Source of the DNA: Phaeospirillum tilakii
GTDB lineage: Bacteria; Pseudomonadota; Alphaproteobacteria; Rhodospirillales; Magnetospirillaceae
Direction: 5' to 3'
Assembly (NCBI RefSeq): GCF_042683125.1
Contig: NZ_JBHUIY010000008.1
Coordinates: forward strand, 62,001 to 126,000
Length of the DNA stretch: 64,000 nucleotides
Shown piece after piece: positions 1-8,822 of the stretch. Within the stretch, counting starts at the first letter, position 1. Every line of letters starts with the position of its first letter. The notes under the pieces are model-generated. The model was not told where the DNA came from, ran no database searches, and saw only the letters and a program-made list of their open reading frames with translations. The position numbers and the translations under genes are program-made.

Positions 1-1358
1 CCCGGCAGCGGTTCCGATCCGGCGGCGGCCGGGTCGTCGGCCCGCACGGTGCGGCCCTGGGTGCGGCGGCCGAGTTCGTCGAGGATCGGCTGGAACGGCA
101 TCTCCTTCCAGCCGACCTTGCCGGCGTCGGCCTGGCTGGTCGGGACGAAGGCGGCCAGATCGGGGCTGGTCATCAACGCCAGCCCCTTGGCGCGGGCGGT
201 GGCGTTGTGGCTGCCGTGATGGCCGACCTTGTAGAACACGGTGCGGGCCAGCAGATCGGGACCGGTCACCCGGGCCGAGCCGACCGTCCAGGCCAGATCC
301 TGCCAGCTCAGCCAACTGCCGATCTGGGCGTCGCCGGTGAACAGGAAGACCCGGCCGGTCGCCACCGCCTCGAACGCCAGCACCAGACTGGTGTTGTTGG
401 TGCAATCGTCGAGTTGCAGCGCCAGCGACCCGCCCAGCGCCAGCCAGTCATGGTCGATCCGCCGCCAGGAGCGATCCTCGCCCTCGTAATGCTCGGCGAG
501 GAAGGCGGCGACGCTGTTGTCCGGCCCCGGGGGCGGCAGCCGGTCGAGCGGCAGGCCGACGCCGTCGTCGAACGGCGCCCCGGCGTCGCCGCCAGGGACG
601 CCGTCGCCGAGGTCGAAGCCGAGCCCGCCCTGGAGGGTGGCCAGCGCCGGATTGGTGCCGGCCAGCCCGTACATCTCGCTGGTCCGCTGGGTGATCCGCA
701 GCATCTTCTCGTCGCGCGGCGGGCCGAGCACGTAGACCCGCCAGTCCGCCACCCCGTCGAGCGCCAGTGTCCCGCCCGACGGTTCGAGATAGCGCACCCC
801 CCGGGTCGCCAGCGCGGCGGCGGCGTCGCGGGCGGCGCGGACCTTTTCGCCCGCCGCGCCGAACTGGAACCCCAGCACCGCATCGATCCCGGCGCGCACC
901 CCGGCGAGGTGGGGGGCGAGCGCCGTCTCGGCATGCAGCCGCTGCCCCACCTCGGCCAGGGCGGCGCCGGCCTCGGTCCGGAAACGGTCGAGCCGGCGGG
1001 CCTGTTCGTCGCGGGGATTCTCGGTCCAGCCCATCCACACCTCGCCGACGGTCAGCTGGGCGAAGCGGTCGGCGGCGCTGAGGAAGGCGGACAGATGATC
1101 GATATGTTCATGGGTGACGACCAGGACATCGATGTGCCGCGTCACATCGGCGATGTCGGCCACCACCGCATCCATCAGCGCCGCGCCGCCACGGACCGAG
1201 CCGTGGATGCCGCAATCGATCAGCAGGTGAAAGGCGCCGCCGTCGGCCTTGGCGAAGGTCAGCAGGTGGCAGTCGCCCAGGCCCTGGCAGTAATGCCGCA
1301 CGGTCAGGCCGGGAACGGTGGGCCGCCGGGGCGGCGGCGGCGGCGGTCTACCGAACAT
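1..1358 (-). CDS. ComEC/Rec2-like metallo-beta-lactamase-fold hydrolase, 3' end cut by window edge
   Basis: 452 codons are visible without a stop; the C-terminus lies beyond position 1. After a Pro-rich start the protein reads GLGDCHLL (about residues 26-33) and LLIDCG (45-50), then the metal motif THEHIDH with H83, H85, D87 and H88. Further ligands are D343 in FTGDAQ and the pair H380-H381 in KVGHHGSH. This order is typical of the ComEC/Rec2 branch of the MBL fold, here free-standing, with no membrane segment or signal peptide seen. Its ATG lies inside the end of the upstream protease-fusion gene (11-bp overlap), so the two are almost certainly co-translated. The substrate is unknown; a nuclease, phosphodiesterase or nucleotide hydrolase are all possible. 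The fold call is firm, the role is not. Confidence 0.85.
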   Translation of the reverse strand, partial: MFGRPPPPPPRRPTVPGLTVRHYCQGLGDCHLLTFAKADGGAFHLLIDCGIHGSVRGGAALMDAVVADIADVTRHIDVLVVTHEHIDHLSAFLSAADRFAQLTVGEVWMGWTENPRDEQARRLDRFRTEAGAALAEVGQRLHAETALAPHLAGVRAGIDAVLGFQFGAAGEKVRAARDAAAALATRGVRYLEPSGGTLALDGVADWRVYVLGPPRDEKMLRITQRTSEMYGLAGTNPALATLQGGLGFDLGDGVPGGDAGAPFDDGVGLPLDRLPPPGPDNSVAAFLAEHYEGEDRSWRRIDHDWLALGGSLALQLDDCTNNTSLVLAFEAVATGRVFLFTGDAQIGSWLSWQDLAWTVGSARVTGPDLLARTVFYKVGHHGSHNATARAKGLALMTSPDLAAFVPTSQADAGKVGWKEMPFQPILDELGRRTQGRTVRADDPAAAGSEPLP

Positions 1359-4300
1359 GGTCGAACTCCTCCTCGCGCGCATGCAGGATGGCGAACGGCT
1401 CGCCGGTGCCGGCGCCGAAATACAGCCTGCGCAGTGACCCGTCCGGCTCGCCCCGGGCGTAGCGCAGCCGGCGGTCGAGCCGGGTGGCGCTGTCGATGTT
1501 CTTGACGATGGCGTAGCGGATCTCGGCCATGCCGGGGCGGCTGTCGAGGATCAGGGTCGCCCCGCCACGGAACCAGACGAAGCCGTTGGCGATGTCGCGG
1601 CCATCGAGCGGGACCGGGTAGCGTTGGGTGATCTGGACCACGATGTCGGTGCGGAAGCCGCCGTTGGGGGCCACCCGCCGTGCCGGGCGCACCCCGCTGA
1701 CGTCGAAGGTGGTGCCGCCCAGGGCAGCTCGGGCCGGGGCGGTTTGCCGCCCGGCGGCGTCGTAGCGGGCCACCCCGGGCCGCAGGCCGAAGGCCTGGCA
1801 GGCGGCGGGCGCGCCGGCGAAATGCGCCGCCAGCGCCAGCCTCAGGGCTAGGCGGTTGCTTTGGTTCCGCGCGAACAGGGTGGTGCGGTCGGTGTCGAGG
1901 TCCCAGTCGAGGGTGAGTTGGCCGAGCACGCCGGCCAGCCAGGCCGGGCGGGGGTCGTCGCTGCCGTTCCAGGCCAGCGAATCCTCGGCGATGGTGCGCA
2001 GGTCGAGCGGCAGGATGCCGCGCCGGCGGAACGCCTGGAGGAAGGCGGTGCGGTAGCCCCAGGAATCCTCGGGGACCAGATCGCGGTCGGCGGTGATCAG
2101 GGCGCGCAGGTAGTCGCCGAAGGTGACATCGACCGGCGGCAGGTAATCGAGGGCGCGGATGCAGATCCGCAGCACATGGCCGGCCGCCTTGGTGGTTTCC
2201 CCCGTCAGCCGTTCGACCAGATCGGCCGGCAGCGCCGCGCCGCCGCCGGCCTTGGCCAGCCGCAGCAGGTCGGCGCTCCGCCGTTCGACGATGGCGAGGA
2301 ACGCCTCGTAGACCGCGAACACCAGGATCGAGCCGCGATCATGCGGCTCGAGCGTGTCCTGATAGGTAAGGGCGGCGCCGGCCGGGGTGGCGTAATCGCG
2401 CAGCGGACCGCGCCGGCCGCTGCCCTCGCCGAACTGGCGGGCCAGCCCGCCCAGCAGCGACAGGGCGGTCAGGTCGCCCCCGGCCCGGCCGATCTCGAAC
2501 CGCACCAGATCGGTCAGGGTGAAATGCTGGAACAGGGCGACGATGTCGGCGAAGGCCTCGTGGAAGGCCGGCAGATCGGGGTTCGACGCCTCCTGAAAGC
2601 GGCGGTTGAGGCCGTCGAGCAGGGCGTGCGACATCTCGTGGGCGATGATGTCGCCCGACAGGCAGCTGAACACCATCGTGCCCGGGGGGGTGAGATCGCC
2701 CTGGCGCGAATCCGCCGGGAAATAGCCGAACAGCACCGCCTTGCGCTCCGGGCTGTAATAGGCGTTGCGGTCGCGGAAGGCGTGGGGATAAAGCCGCAGC
2801 CTTTCGACCGGCTCGGCGGTGGTGTCGAGTTGGCCGTTGGCCGGGTTGGTCCGCGTCACCTGCCGGGGCGCCCACAAGGCGCGGCGGCCCAGCGCCTGCT
2901 CGAAATGGCGGATGGTGGTCATCGCCACCGCGTAGACCATCTGCTGATGGAATTGCGGGTTGCCCTCGGACGGCGCCCAGCCGTCCTGGGCCAGCAGCAG
3001 CGGCTGGTTGAGATCGACCGGGGGATAGACCCGGTTCGAGGCCGGATCGACGTCGATCACCTCGAGATACTCGCCGACCGGCCCCGGCCGCAGCGGCGCG
3101 CCGGTCAGGGGGTGGTCATCCCACGGCACCCGCAGCACCGTCTGGTTGACCGCCAGCGCGTCGAGCGATTTGCCCAGGCTGGGATCGAGGGCATAGACCC
3201 GCAGTCGCCGATCCGGCACCGGCGGGGTCGGCGCCGGGCGCGCGGGTGGGGACGGCGCGGGGCCTCCGGCTGTCGGCGGGGCGGGGGGCGGGGGGCCTCC
3301 TCCGCCCGGGCCGGCGGGGACGGTGCGCCCCAGCCGTTCGCGCAGCCACGCCGCGAGAGGCCGCGACGGCTGGCCGAGATCGAACGCCGCCTCCAGATAG
3401 CGCCGCCGCGCCGCCGGGCTGATCTGTTCCGCCGGCAGGTCGGGATCGTCGATCGCCAGATCGAGTTCGGCCAGACGCTGGGCCATCTGGGTCAGTTCCA
3501 GCGCCAGCATCGCCGGCCGCGTCTGGCCGGTGGCGGCCAGACTGACCCCGCCGCCGAACAGCCCTTCCAGCCAGCCGAAGGTCGCCTTGGCCGGGGGCAG
3601 CCAGAGCGGTTTCACCTCCGCTTCCCCCAGCGCGGCGACCGCCAGGGCGTCGGCGGCGCGCAGCACCCCCTGGCCCAGGGTCCGCGCGGTTTCGGCCGGG
3701 TTCATCCGCGCCGTGGCCTTGGTCGCCGCGCTGAACAAGGCGTGGCGCACCGCCTCGACCCGCATCCACGGCTCGGGATAGGCGGAGACCTCCTTCCAAT
3801 GCGCGGCCAGCCACAGCGCGGCGGCGGCGGCGATCTGCGGCGTCGCCGACGAGGTGCCGGCCCCGTCCATGTCCACCAGCCTGCCGCTGTCGATCCGGGC
3901 CCAGGGCAGGTTGGGGGTGTAGGCCCCGAGCGCGGTGGCCATCTTGCTGTCCGGGCCGAAATTGCCCTGCATCGTCAGGGGGGCGAGGTTGGCGTAGGCA
4001 CTGCCCTGGGCCATCACCCCGCAGGCGGCCAGCACCCGGCGGAAGCGGGCCGGGAACACGATCGATTTCGGCGTCGGCACCCCGGCGAAATTGTTGCCGG
4101 CGGCGGTGACCAGCACCAGCCCGCGCTCGTAGGCGAGGTTGACCGCGTCGGCCAGGGCATGCGAGGCCAGCCCGCCCATGCTCATCGACAGGACATGGGC
4201 GCCCTGGGCGCAGGCATGGCCGAAACCCTGGACCATGGTGCCGGTGGTGAAGCGCACCACCCCGTCGGCGATGCGGATCGGCAGGATGCGGGCCAGCGGC

Positions 4301-5031
4301 GCCCCGCCGAGGTCCTCGGTCCAGCCCTTCCAGCCCGGGGTGGTGCCGTCGAGCGCCTTGCCGGCCAGCAGGGCCAGGGTGGCGGTGCCATGGCCGCGCG
4401 TGGTCAGCAGCCCGTGTTCGGGGGCATGGTCGGTGGCGTCGTTCGGGGGGAAGCCGTCACCGACGAAATTGCGGGCCAGATCCGTTTCCAGCCCGCGTGG
4501 CAGGGTGACGTGGTGGGGATCGTAGCCGGTGTCGAGATGGGCGATCAGAATTTGCTTCTGGCGATCGCCGACCTTTTCCCGTGCCTGCCGCAACTGGCTG
4601 TAGGCGTCGTCGAGATGCCAGCCGACGCTGTCGGCGTCCTTGCCGCCGATTTCGCGCCCGCCCTCGGCGGTCTGCGGCTTGAAGTTCGGCTGTTCGGCCG
4701 CCGCCAGGGCCGGCGGGGTCGCCGGCGGCGGTTCGCCCCAGTGCTGCGCCAGATCGGGCTCGATCGCCTCGAGTCCGGGCAGGCCGGCGAGGGCGAAGGA
4801 TGAGCCGCCGTCGAGCGCGGCGTGGGCCTGATCCCAGGGATTGCCGCCGCCGCCGCCGGGATCGACCCGCAGCCAGGTCGCCGCCGTTGCCCCGGCGATG
4901 CCCGGGCCCGCCGCCGCCGGCCCCGGCAGGGTCAGCAGCGTTTCGACCTTCACCCCGGCCAACGCCTTGGTTTTGTTCAGCCCGGCGGTGAAGGCCTGCC
5001 CGGTCCCGGAAACCTTGACGAGAAGTGGCAT
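1348..5031 (-). CDS. Subtilisin-like serine protease fused to an HExxH metalloprotease domain
   Basis: 1227 residues, no signal peptide, so probably cytoplasmic. A propeptide-like N-terminus (about 1-130) precedes an S8 domain (about 130-415) with the full triad: D167 in IAHLDTGYD, H214 in RGHGTATLALLAG and S394 in GTSSATPQ; VTAAGNNFAG near 310 supplies the oxyanion Asn. A Pro/Gly-rich linker (about 575-620) leads to a second domain with H798-E-M-S-H802 followed by E825 in FHEAFADIV, the arrangement of gluzincin (M4-like) metalloproteases. Both active sites look intact, so this is one polypeptide with two unrelated peptidase mechanisms. A GAGGGG ribosome site precedes the ATG. It overlaps the MBL gene downstream and follows mntH by 87 bp. 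The function is unknown; a regulated intracellular protease or a conflict-system effector are inferences. Confidence 0.85.
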   Translation of the reverse strand: MPLLVKVSGTGQAFTAGLNKTKALAGVKVETLLTLPGPAAAGPGIAGATAATWLRVDPGGGGGNPWDQAHAALDGGSSFALAGLPGLEAIEPDLAQHWGEPPPATPPALAAAEQPNFKPQTAEGGREIGGKDADSVGWHLDDAYSQLRQAREKVGDRQKQILIAHLDTGYDPHHVTLPRGLETDLARNFVGDGFPPNDATDHAPEHGLLTTRGHGTATLALLAGKALDGTTPGWKGWTEDLGGAPLARILPIRIADGVVRFTTGTMVQGFGHACAQGAHVLSMSMGGLASHALADAVNLAYERGLVLVTAAGNNFAGVPTPKSIVFPARFRRVLAACGVMAQGSAYANLAPLTMQGNFGPDSKMATALGAYTPNLPWARIDSGRLVDMDGAGTSSATPQIAAAAALWLAAHWKEVSAYPEPWMRVEAVRHALFSAATKATARMNPAETARTLGQGVLRAADALAVAALGEAEVKPLWLPPAKATFGWLEGLFGGGVSLAATGQTRPAMLALELTQMAQRLAELDLAIDDPDLPAEQISPAARRRYLEAAFDLGQPSRPLAAWLRERLGRTVPAGPGGGGPPPPAPPTAGGPAPSPPARPAPTPPVPDRRLRVYALDPSLGKSLDALAVNQTVLRVPWDDHPLTGAPLRPGPVGEYLEVIDVDPASNRVYPPVDLNQPLLLAQDGWAPSEGNPQFHQQMVYAVAMTTIRHFEQALGRRALWAPRQVTRTNPANGQLDTTAEPVERLRLYPHAFRDRNAYYSPERKAVLFGYFPADSRQGDLTPPGTMVFSCLSGDIIAHEMSHALLDGLNRRFQEASNPDLPAFHEAFADIVALFQHFTLTDLVRFEIGRAGGDLTALSLLGGLARQFGEGSGRRGPLRDYATPAGAALTYQDTLEPHDRGSILVFAVYEAFLAIVERRSADLLRLAKAGGGAALPADLVERLTGETTKAAGHVLRICIRALDYLPPVDVTFGDYLRALITADRDLVPEDSWGYRTAFLQAFRRRGILPLDLRTIAEDSLAWNGSDDPRPAWLAGVLGQLTLDWDLDTDRTTLFARNQSNRLALRLALAAHFAGAPAACQAFGLRPGVARYDAAGRQTAPARAALGGTTFDVSGVRPARRVAPNGGFRTDIVVQITQRYPVPLDGRDIANGFVWFRGGATLILDSRPGMAEIRYAIVKNIDSATRLDRRLRYARGEPDGSLRRLYFGAGTGEPFAILHAREEEFDHVR

Positions 5032-5118
5032 CGGCCCCTCACCACGACAACCCTGGGGCTAATGTCCTTTATCTCTGGTTTCATTGCAATCGGATTCCAC
5101 AGCCAAACGTATGGGGTA

Positions 5119-6435
5119 TCAGCCGAGCAGGGCGGTCACCAGCCACAGATTGGCGCCGCTGATCAGCACGAACAGCGCGCCGCCGCCCAGCCGCAGCAGC
5201 GGGCCGTTGGCGAAGCGCCCCATCAAAGCGCGGTCGTTGCTGAAGCGCAGCAGCGGCCACAGCGCGAACGGCAGTTGCAGGCTGAGCACCACCTGGCTCG
5301 CCACCAGCAGTTTGGCGACCGCGCCGTCGCCGAGCAGGGCGATGCCGAGCAGCGCCGGCACCAGCGCCAGCGTCCGGGTGGCGAGGCGGCGCTGCCAGCA
5401 CGGGATCTTGAGGTTGACGAAGCCCTCCATCAGGATCTGGCCGGCAATGGTGCCGGTGAAGGTCGAGTTCTGCCCCGCCGCCAGCAGCGCCACCGCGAAC
5501 AGCACCGGGGCCAGCGCGCTGCCGACCACCGGGCCGAGCAATTGGTGGGCGTTCTCGATGTCGCTGACCTGCTGGTGGCCGCTGGCGTGGAACGCCGACG
5601 CCGCCAGGGTCAGGATCGCGGCGTTGAGCAGCAGCGCCAGCAGCAGCGACAGCACGGCGTCGAGGGTGGACAGCCGGATCGCCTCGCGCTGGCTGGCCTC
5701 GTCCGCGCCGATGCGGCGGGTCTGCACGATCGAGGAATGGAGGTAGAGATTGTGCGGCATCACCGTGGCGCCGAGGATGCCGATCGCCAGATACAGCGCC
5801 TCGGGATGGTCGATCACCGTCCGGCCGGGGGTCAGCGCCGCCGCCACCGCGCCCCAGTCCGGCCCGACCAGGGCCAGCTCGATGCCGAAGCAGGTGGCGA
5901 TGGTCAGGATCAGCCCGAGCACGATCGCCTCCAGCTGGCGGAAACCGTGGCTTTTCAGCCCGAGCACGATCAGGGTGTCGAGCGCGGTCAGCGCCGCCCC
6001 GGCCAGCAGCGGCAGGTCAAACAGCAGATGCAGCGCCAGCGCCGCCCCCAGCACCTCGGCGAGGTCGCAGGCGATGATCGACAGTTCGGCCATCAGCCAC
6101 AGGAAGATGTTGGTGCGGCGGCCGTAATGGTCGTGGCACAGCCGGGCCAGATCCTTGCCGGTGACCAGCCCGACCCGCAGGCTGAGGGTCTGGAGCAGGA
6201 TCGCCGCCAGACTGGCCGACACCACCACCCACAGCAGGGCGAAGCCGAATTTCGAGCCGGCCTCGATGTCGGTCGCCCAGTTGCCGGGATCGACATAGCC
6301 GACCGAAACCAGCAGCCCCGGCCCGGCGAAGGCCAGCGCCCGCCGCCACAACGGCGCCCCGGCGGGGATGCGGACGCTGCCGGTGACTTCGGAGGGGCAG
6401 AACGGGGCGGTGGCGGTGGTGGGCAGCTTGAACAT
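5119..6435 (-). CDS. mntH: Nramp-family divalent metal (Mn2+/Fe2+) transporter MntH
   Basis: 438 residues, rich in hydrophobic helices throughout, the usual size for a bacterial Nramp. It carries the family metal-binding motif DPGN (D49-N52, within GYVDPGNWATD) in helix 1 and MPHNLYLHSS near residue 226 in helix 6. It should couple proton entry to Mn2+ or Fe2+ import across the inner membrane. The ATG at 6435 gives a natural N-terminus just before the first helix. It lies upstream of the protease-fusion/MBL pair on the same strand with an 87-bp gap, so read-through is possible but a separate promoter for the pair is equally likely. I saw no clear Fur, Mur or MntR box upstream. Confidence 0.93.
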   Translation of the reverse strand: MFKLPTTATAPFCPSEVTGSVRIPAGAPLWRRALAFAGPGLLVSVGYVDPGNWATDIEAGSKFGFALLWVVVSASLAAILLQTLSLRVGLVTGKDLARLCHDHYGRRTNIFLWLMAELSIIACDLAEVLGAALALHLLFDLPLLAGAALTALDTLIVLGLKSHGFRQLEAIVLGLILTIATCFGIELALVGPDWGAVAAALTPGRTVIDHPEALYLAIGILGATVMPHNLYLHSSIVQTRRIGADEASQREAIRLSTLDAVLSLLLALLLNAAILTLAASAFHASGHQQVSDIENAHQLLGPVVGSALAPVLFAVALLAAGQNSTFTGTIAGQILMEGFVNLKIPCWQRRLATRTLALVPALLGIALLGDGAVAKLLVASQVVLSLQLPFALWPLLRFSNDRALMGRFANGPLLRLGGGALFVLISGANLWLVTALLG

Positions 6436-6657
6436 GGCACCTCGGCGGCGGAGCGGTTGGCCATGCTACCATTCCCTCCCGCCCGGCGGTAACGGCGGCG
6501 CGGCCGGGCGCGCGCGCCCTTACCGGCGGTTGGGGCGACGGTGGCTAAGACCAGGATTCGCCGCAGGAAATGATACAGTGATCATGTCTGCCCGGCGTCG
6601 CGGGGGCATGCCGTCGCGCTTGCCGCTGTGCTTGTCGCGGGTGTATGACTTCCGATT

Positions 6658-7839
6658 ATGCCGATGATCTCCGATACCGACTCGCTGGCGGCGTTCTGCC
6701 AGCGTCTGAAAACAGCGTCCTTCGTCACCGTCGATACCGAATTCATGCGGGAAAAGACGTATTGGCCGATCCTTTGCCTGGTGCAGCTGGGTGGCCCGGA
6801 CGAGGCGCACGCCGTCGATCCCCTCGCCCCGGGGATCGATCTTTCACCGTTGTTCGAGCTGATGGCCGACACCTCGGTGTTGAAGGTGTTCCACGCCGCC
6901 CGCCAGGACGTCGAAATCTTCCTGCACATCTCCGGCACGCTGCCGACCCCGCTGTTCGACACCCAGGTGGCGGCGATGGTGTGCGGCTTCGGCGACGCGG
7001 TCAGCTACGAGACGCTGGCGTCGCAACTGGCCAAGGCGCGGATCGACAAATCGATGCGCTTCACCGACTGGGCGGCGCGGCCGCTGTCGGACAAGCAGGT
7101 CCAGTACGCGCTGGCCGACGTCACCCATCTGCGCATCGCCTATGAGAAGCTGGCGCGCAAGCTCGAACGCAACGGCCGGCTCGACTGGCTGGCCGAGGAA
7201 ATGGGGCTGCTGTCCGACCCCGCCACCTATCAGGTCGATCCCGAGCAGGCGTGGCGCCGGCTCAAGCCGCGCTCGACCTCGCCCCGCTTCCTCGCCGTGC
7301 TGAAGGAACTGGCGGCGTGGCGCGAACGCGAGGCGCAGGACCGCGATCTGCCGCGCCAGCGGGTGCTGCGCGACGAGGCGCTGACCGAGATCGCGGTGCA
7401 TCGCCCGACCGATGTCGCCGAGCTGGGCCGGATGCGCGGCATCGGCAAGGGCCTGGGCGAGGGCCGGATGGGGCAGGCGATCCTTGAGGCGGTCCGGCGC
7501 GGGCTCGACATGCCCGAAAGCCAGTGCCCGGCGCCGCCCGACCGGGTCGATCTGCCCAAGGGCCTCGGCCCGGTGGTCGATCTGCTGAAGGTGCTGCTGA
7601 AGATGAAGTGCGACGAGCACGGCGTCGCCAGCCGGCTGGTCGCCAATGCCGCCGACCTCGACGCGATCGCCGCCGACGACGCGGCCGACGTCCCCGCCCT
7701 GCGCGGCTGGCGGCGGGAATTGTTCGGCGAGGACGCGCTGCGGCTGAAGAACGGCCAGATCGGCCTCGGCTTCTGCAAGGACGATCGCCGCCTCCAGGTG
7801 ATCCCCACTCATCCCGTCGAGCCCGAACCGGCGGCCTGA
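6658..7839 (+). CDS. rnd: Ribonuclease D
   Basis: 393 residues, usual for RNase D. The DEDD exonuclease domain begins at once with D26 and E28 in FVTVDTEFM, then FHAARQDVE and YALADVTHL supply the later acidic sites. The second half (about 205-290) has the HRDC-type helical region, and a further helical segment follows. It trims the 3' ends of tRNA precursors and other structured RNAs. It stands alone; the next gene is on the opposite strand and a repeat with a terminator-like hairpin follows immediately. Confidence 0.95.
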   Translation: MPMISDTDSLAAFCQRLKTASFVTVDTEFMREKTYWPILCLVQLGGPDEAHAVDPLAPGIDLSPLFELMADTSVLKVFHAARQDVEIFLHISGTLPTPLFDTQVAAMVCGFGDAVSYETLASQLAKARIDKSMRFTDWAARPLSDKQVQYALADVTHLRIAYEKLARKLERNGRLDWLAEEMGLLSDPATYQVDPEQAWRRLKPRSTSPRFLAVLKELAAWREREAQDRDLPRQRVLRDEALTEIAVHRPTDVAELGRMRGIGKGLGEGRMGQAILEAVRRGLDMPESQCPAPPDRVDLPKGLGPVVDLLKVLLKMKCDEHGVASRLVANAADLDAIAADDAADVPALRGWRRELFGEDALRLKNGQIGLGFCKDDRRLQVIPTHPVEPEPAA

Positions 7840-7856
7840 CGCGGGGCGGTGCCAGT

Positions 7857-7997
7857 CAGGCGGGCTGCCGCCCGCCGGCCCGCTTGGGGAGCAAAGCTCC
7901 CCAAACCCCTCCTTTTTTTGAAAAGAGGCTGGAGACGGCCGGGCTTGACCCGGTCCTCTCCGGCCGTCGCTGCTCCCATGTTGGGGCGGCAGCCCCG
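7857..7997. repeat. Intergenic palindromic repeat, TTGGGG family, copy 1
   Basis: The stretch between rnd and mepA contains the hairpin TTGGGGAGC-aaa-GCTCCCCAA (7884-7904) followed by a run of seven T (7913-7919), then a GGGCGGCAGCCCC-like palindrome near 7983. It probably also serves as the rnd terminator. The same arrangement recurs after arfB (21434) and xseA (59483), always downstream of a plus-strand gene, with a hairpin of the same TTGGGG/CCCCAA form, a T- or A-rich run, and a second GC-rich palindrome. Confidence 0.7.
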
Positions 7998-8822
7998 CTA
8001 CTTCGCCTTGCGCACCGGGCCGCAGGCGGCGGGCAGGGGCCTGGCCTGACGGTGGGCGTGTTCCTTGGGGACCGGCACCGGGCGGGCCAGCCAGGACGCG
8101 AGTTCCTCGCCGCAGCCATCGCCGGGCGGGGGCGGGGCCTGGGGTTCGCAGCGGGGCGAATCCGCCGGGCAGGCGAGGCGGACATGGAAATGTTCGGTAT
8201 GGCCCCACCATGGCCGCACCTTGGCCAGCCAGCCGCGCCGGTCGGGCGGCAGGGCGTCGCACAGCGCCCGTTTGATCGCCGGGTGGACGAACATCCGGTC
8301 CACCCCGGGGCGGGTGGCGGCCAGTTCGATCAGCTTGGCCTGACCGGGGCTCCAGGAATCGGGATCGACCGCGTTGCCCTGCACCATCGAGCGGGGGTCC
8401 GGCTCGGCCAGTTCCTGGCGCGACAGCGGGCGCGGCGTCAGGCGGAACCAGATATCGACATCGAGTCCGTTCTGGTGGCTGGCATGGCCGAACGGCAGCG
8501 GGCCGCCGCGCGGCTGGGCCATGTCGCCGATCAGCAGCAGCGGCAGGCCGGCGCGATGGGCGGCGGTGGCGAGGTCGTGGATGAAGGCGACGGTGGCGGG
8601 GTGGCCCCAGGCGCGGTTGCGGGCGGGGCGAAGGATCTGGTAGCCCGGGCCCTCGGCCGGCAGCGGCGCCGCCCCGGCCAGACAGCCGGCGGCGGCCGAG
8701 CCGATCGCCTCGGCCGGGCCGGGGGCGGGGTGGCGCTGGGCCGACCAGACATTGCCGTCGGCGGCGGCGGGCGCGGCGGCGGCCAGCAGCGCCACGGTCA
8801 GGGCGGCGCGGCGGATCATCAT
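7998..8822 (-). CDS. mepA: Penicillin-insensitive murein endopeptidase MepA
   Basis: 274 residues. The first residues (MMIRRAALTVALLAAAAPAA) form a signal peptide, so it acts in the periplasm, cutting peptide cross-bridges in peptidoglycan. LAS-type zinc ligands are visible in FGHASHQNGLDVDIWFR (about 115-131) and WWGHTEHFHVRL (about 200). The start ATG at 8822 overlaps the stop of the HD-GYP gene as ATGATGA; a longer in-frame reading exists upstream but would bury the signal peptide. The overlap makes it co-transcribed with the c-di-GMP phosphodiesterase. The C-terminal tail is Pro-rich. Confidence 0.92.
   Translation of the reverse strand: MMIRRAALTVALLAAAAPAAADGNVWSAQRHPAPGPAEAIGSAAAGCLAGAAPLPAEGPGYQILRPARNRAWGHPATVAFIHDLATAAHRAGLPLLLIGDMAQPRGGPLPFGHASHQNGLDVDIWFRLTPRPLSRQELAEPDPRSMVQGNAVDPDSWSPGQAKLIELAATRPGVDRMFVHPAIKRALCDALPPDRRGWLAKVRPWWGHTEHFHVRLACPADSPRCEPQAPPPPGDGCGEELASWLARPVPVPKEHAHRQARPLPAACGPVRKAK

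Noticed and set aside
1861..4803. Long plus-strand open frame of 980 codons
   Set aside because: It is the antisense shadow of the protease-fusion gene, rich in Arg/Gly/Gln and Pro with no domain; high-GC coding DNA keeps such frames open.
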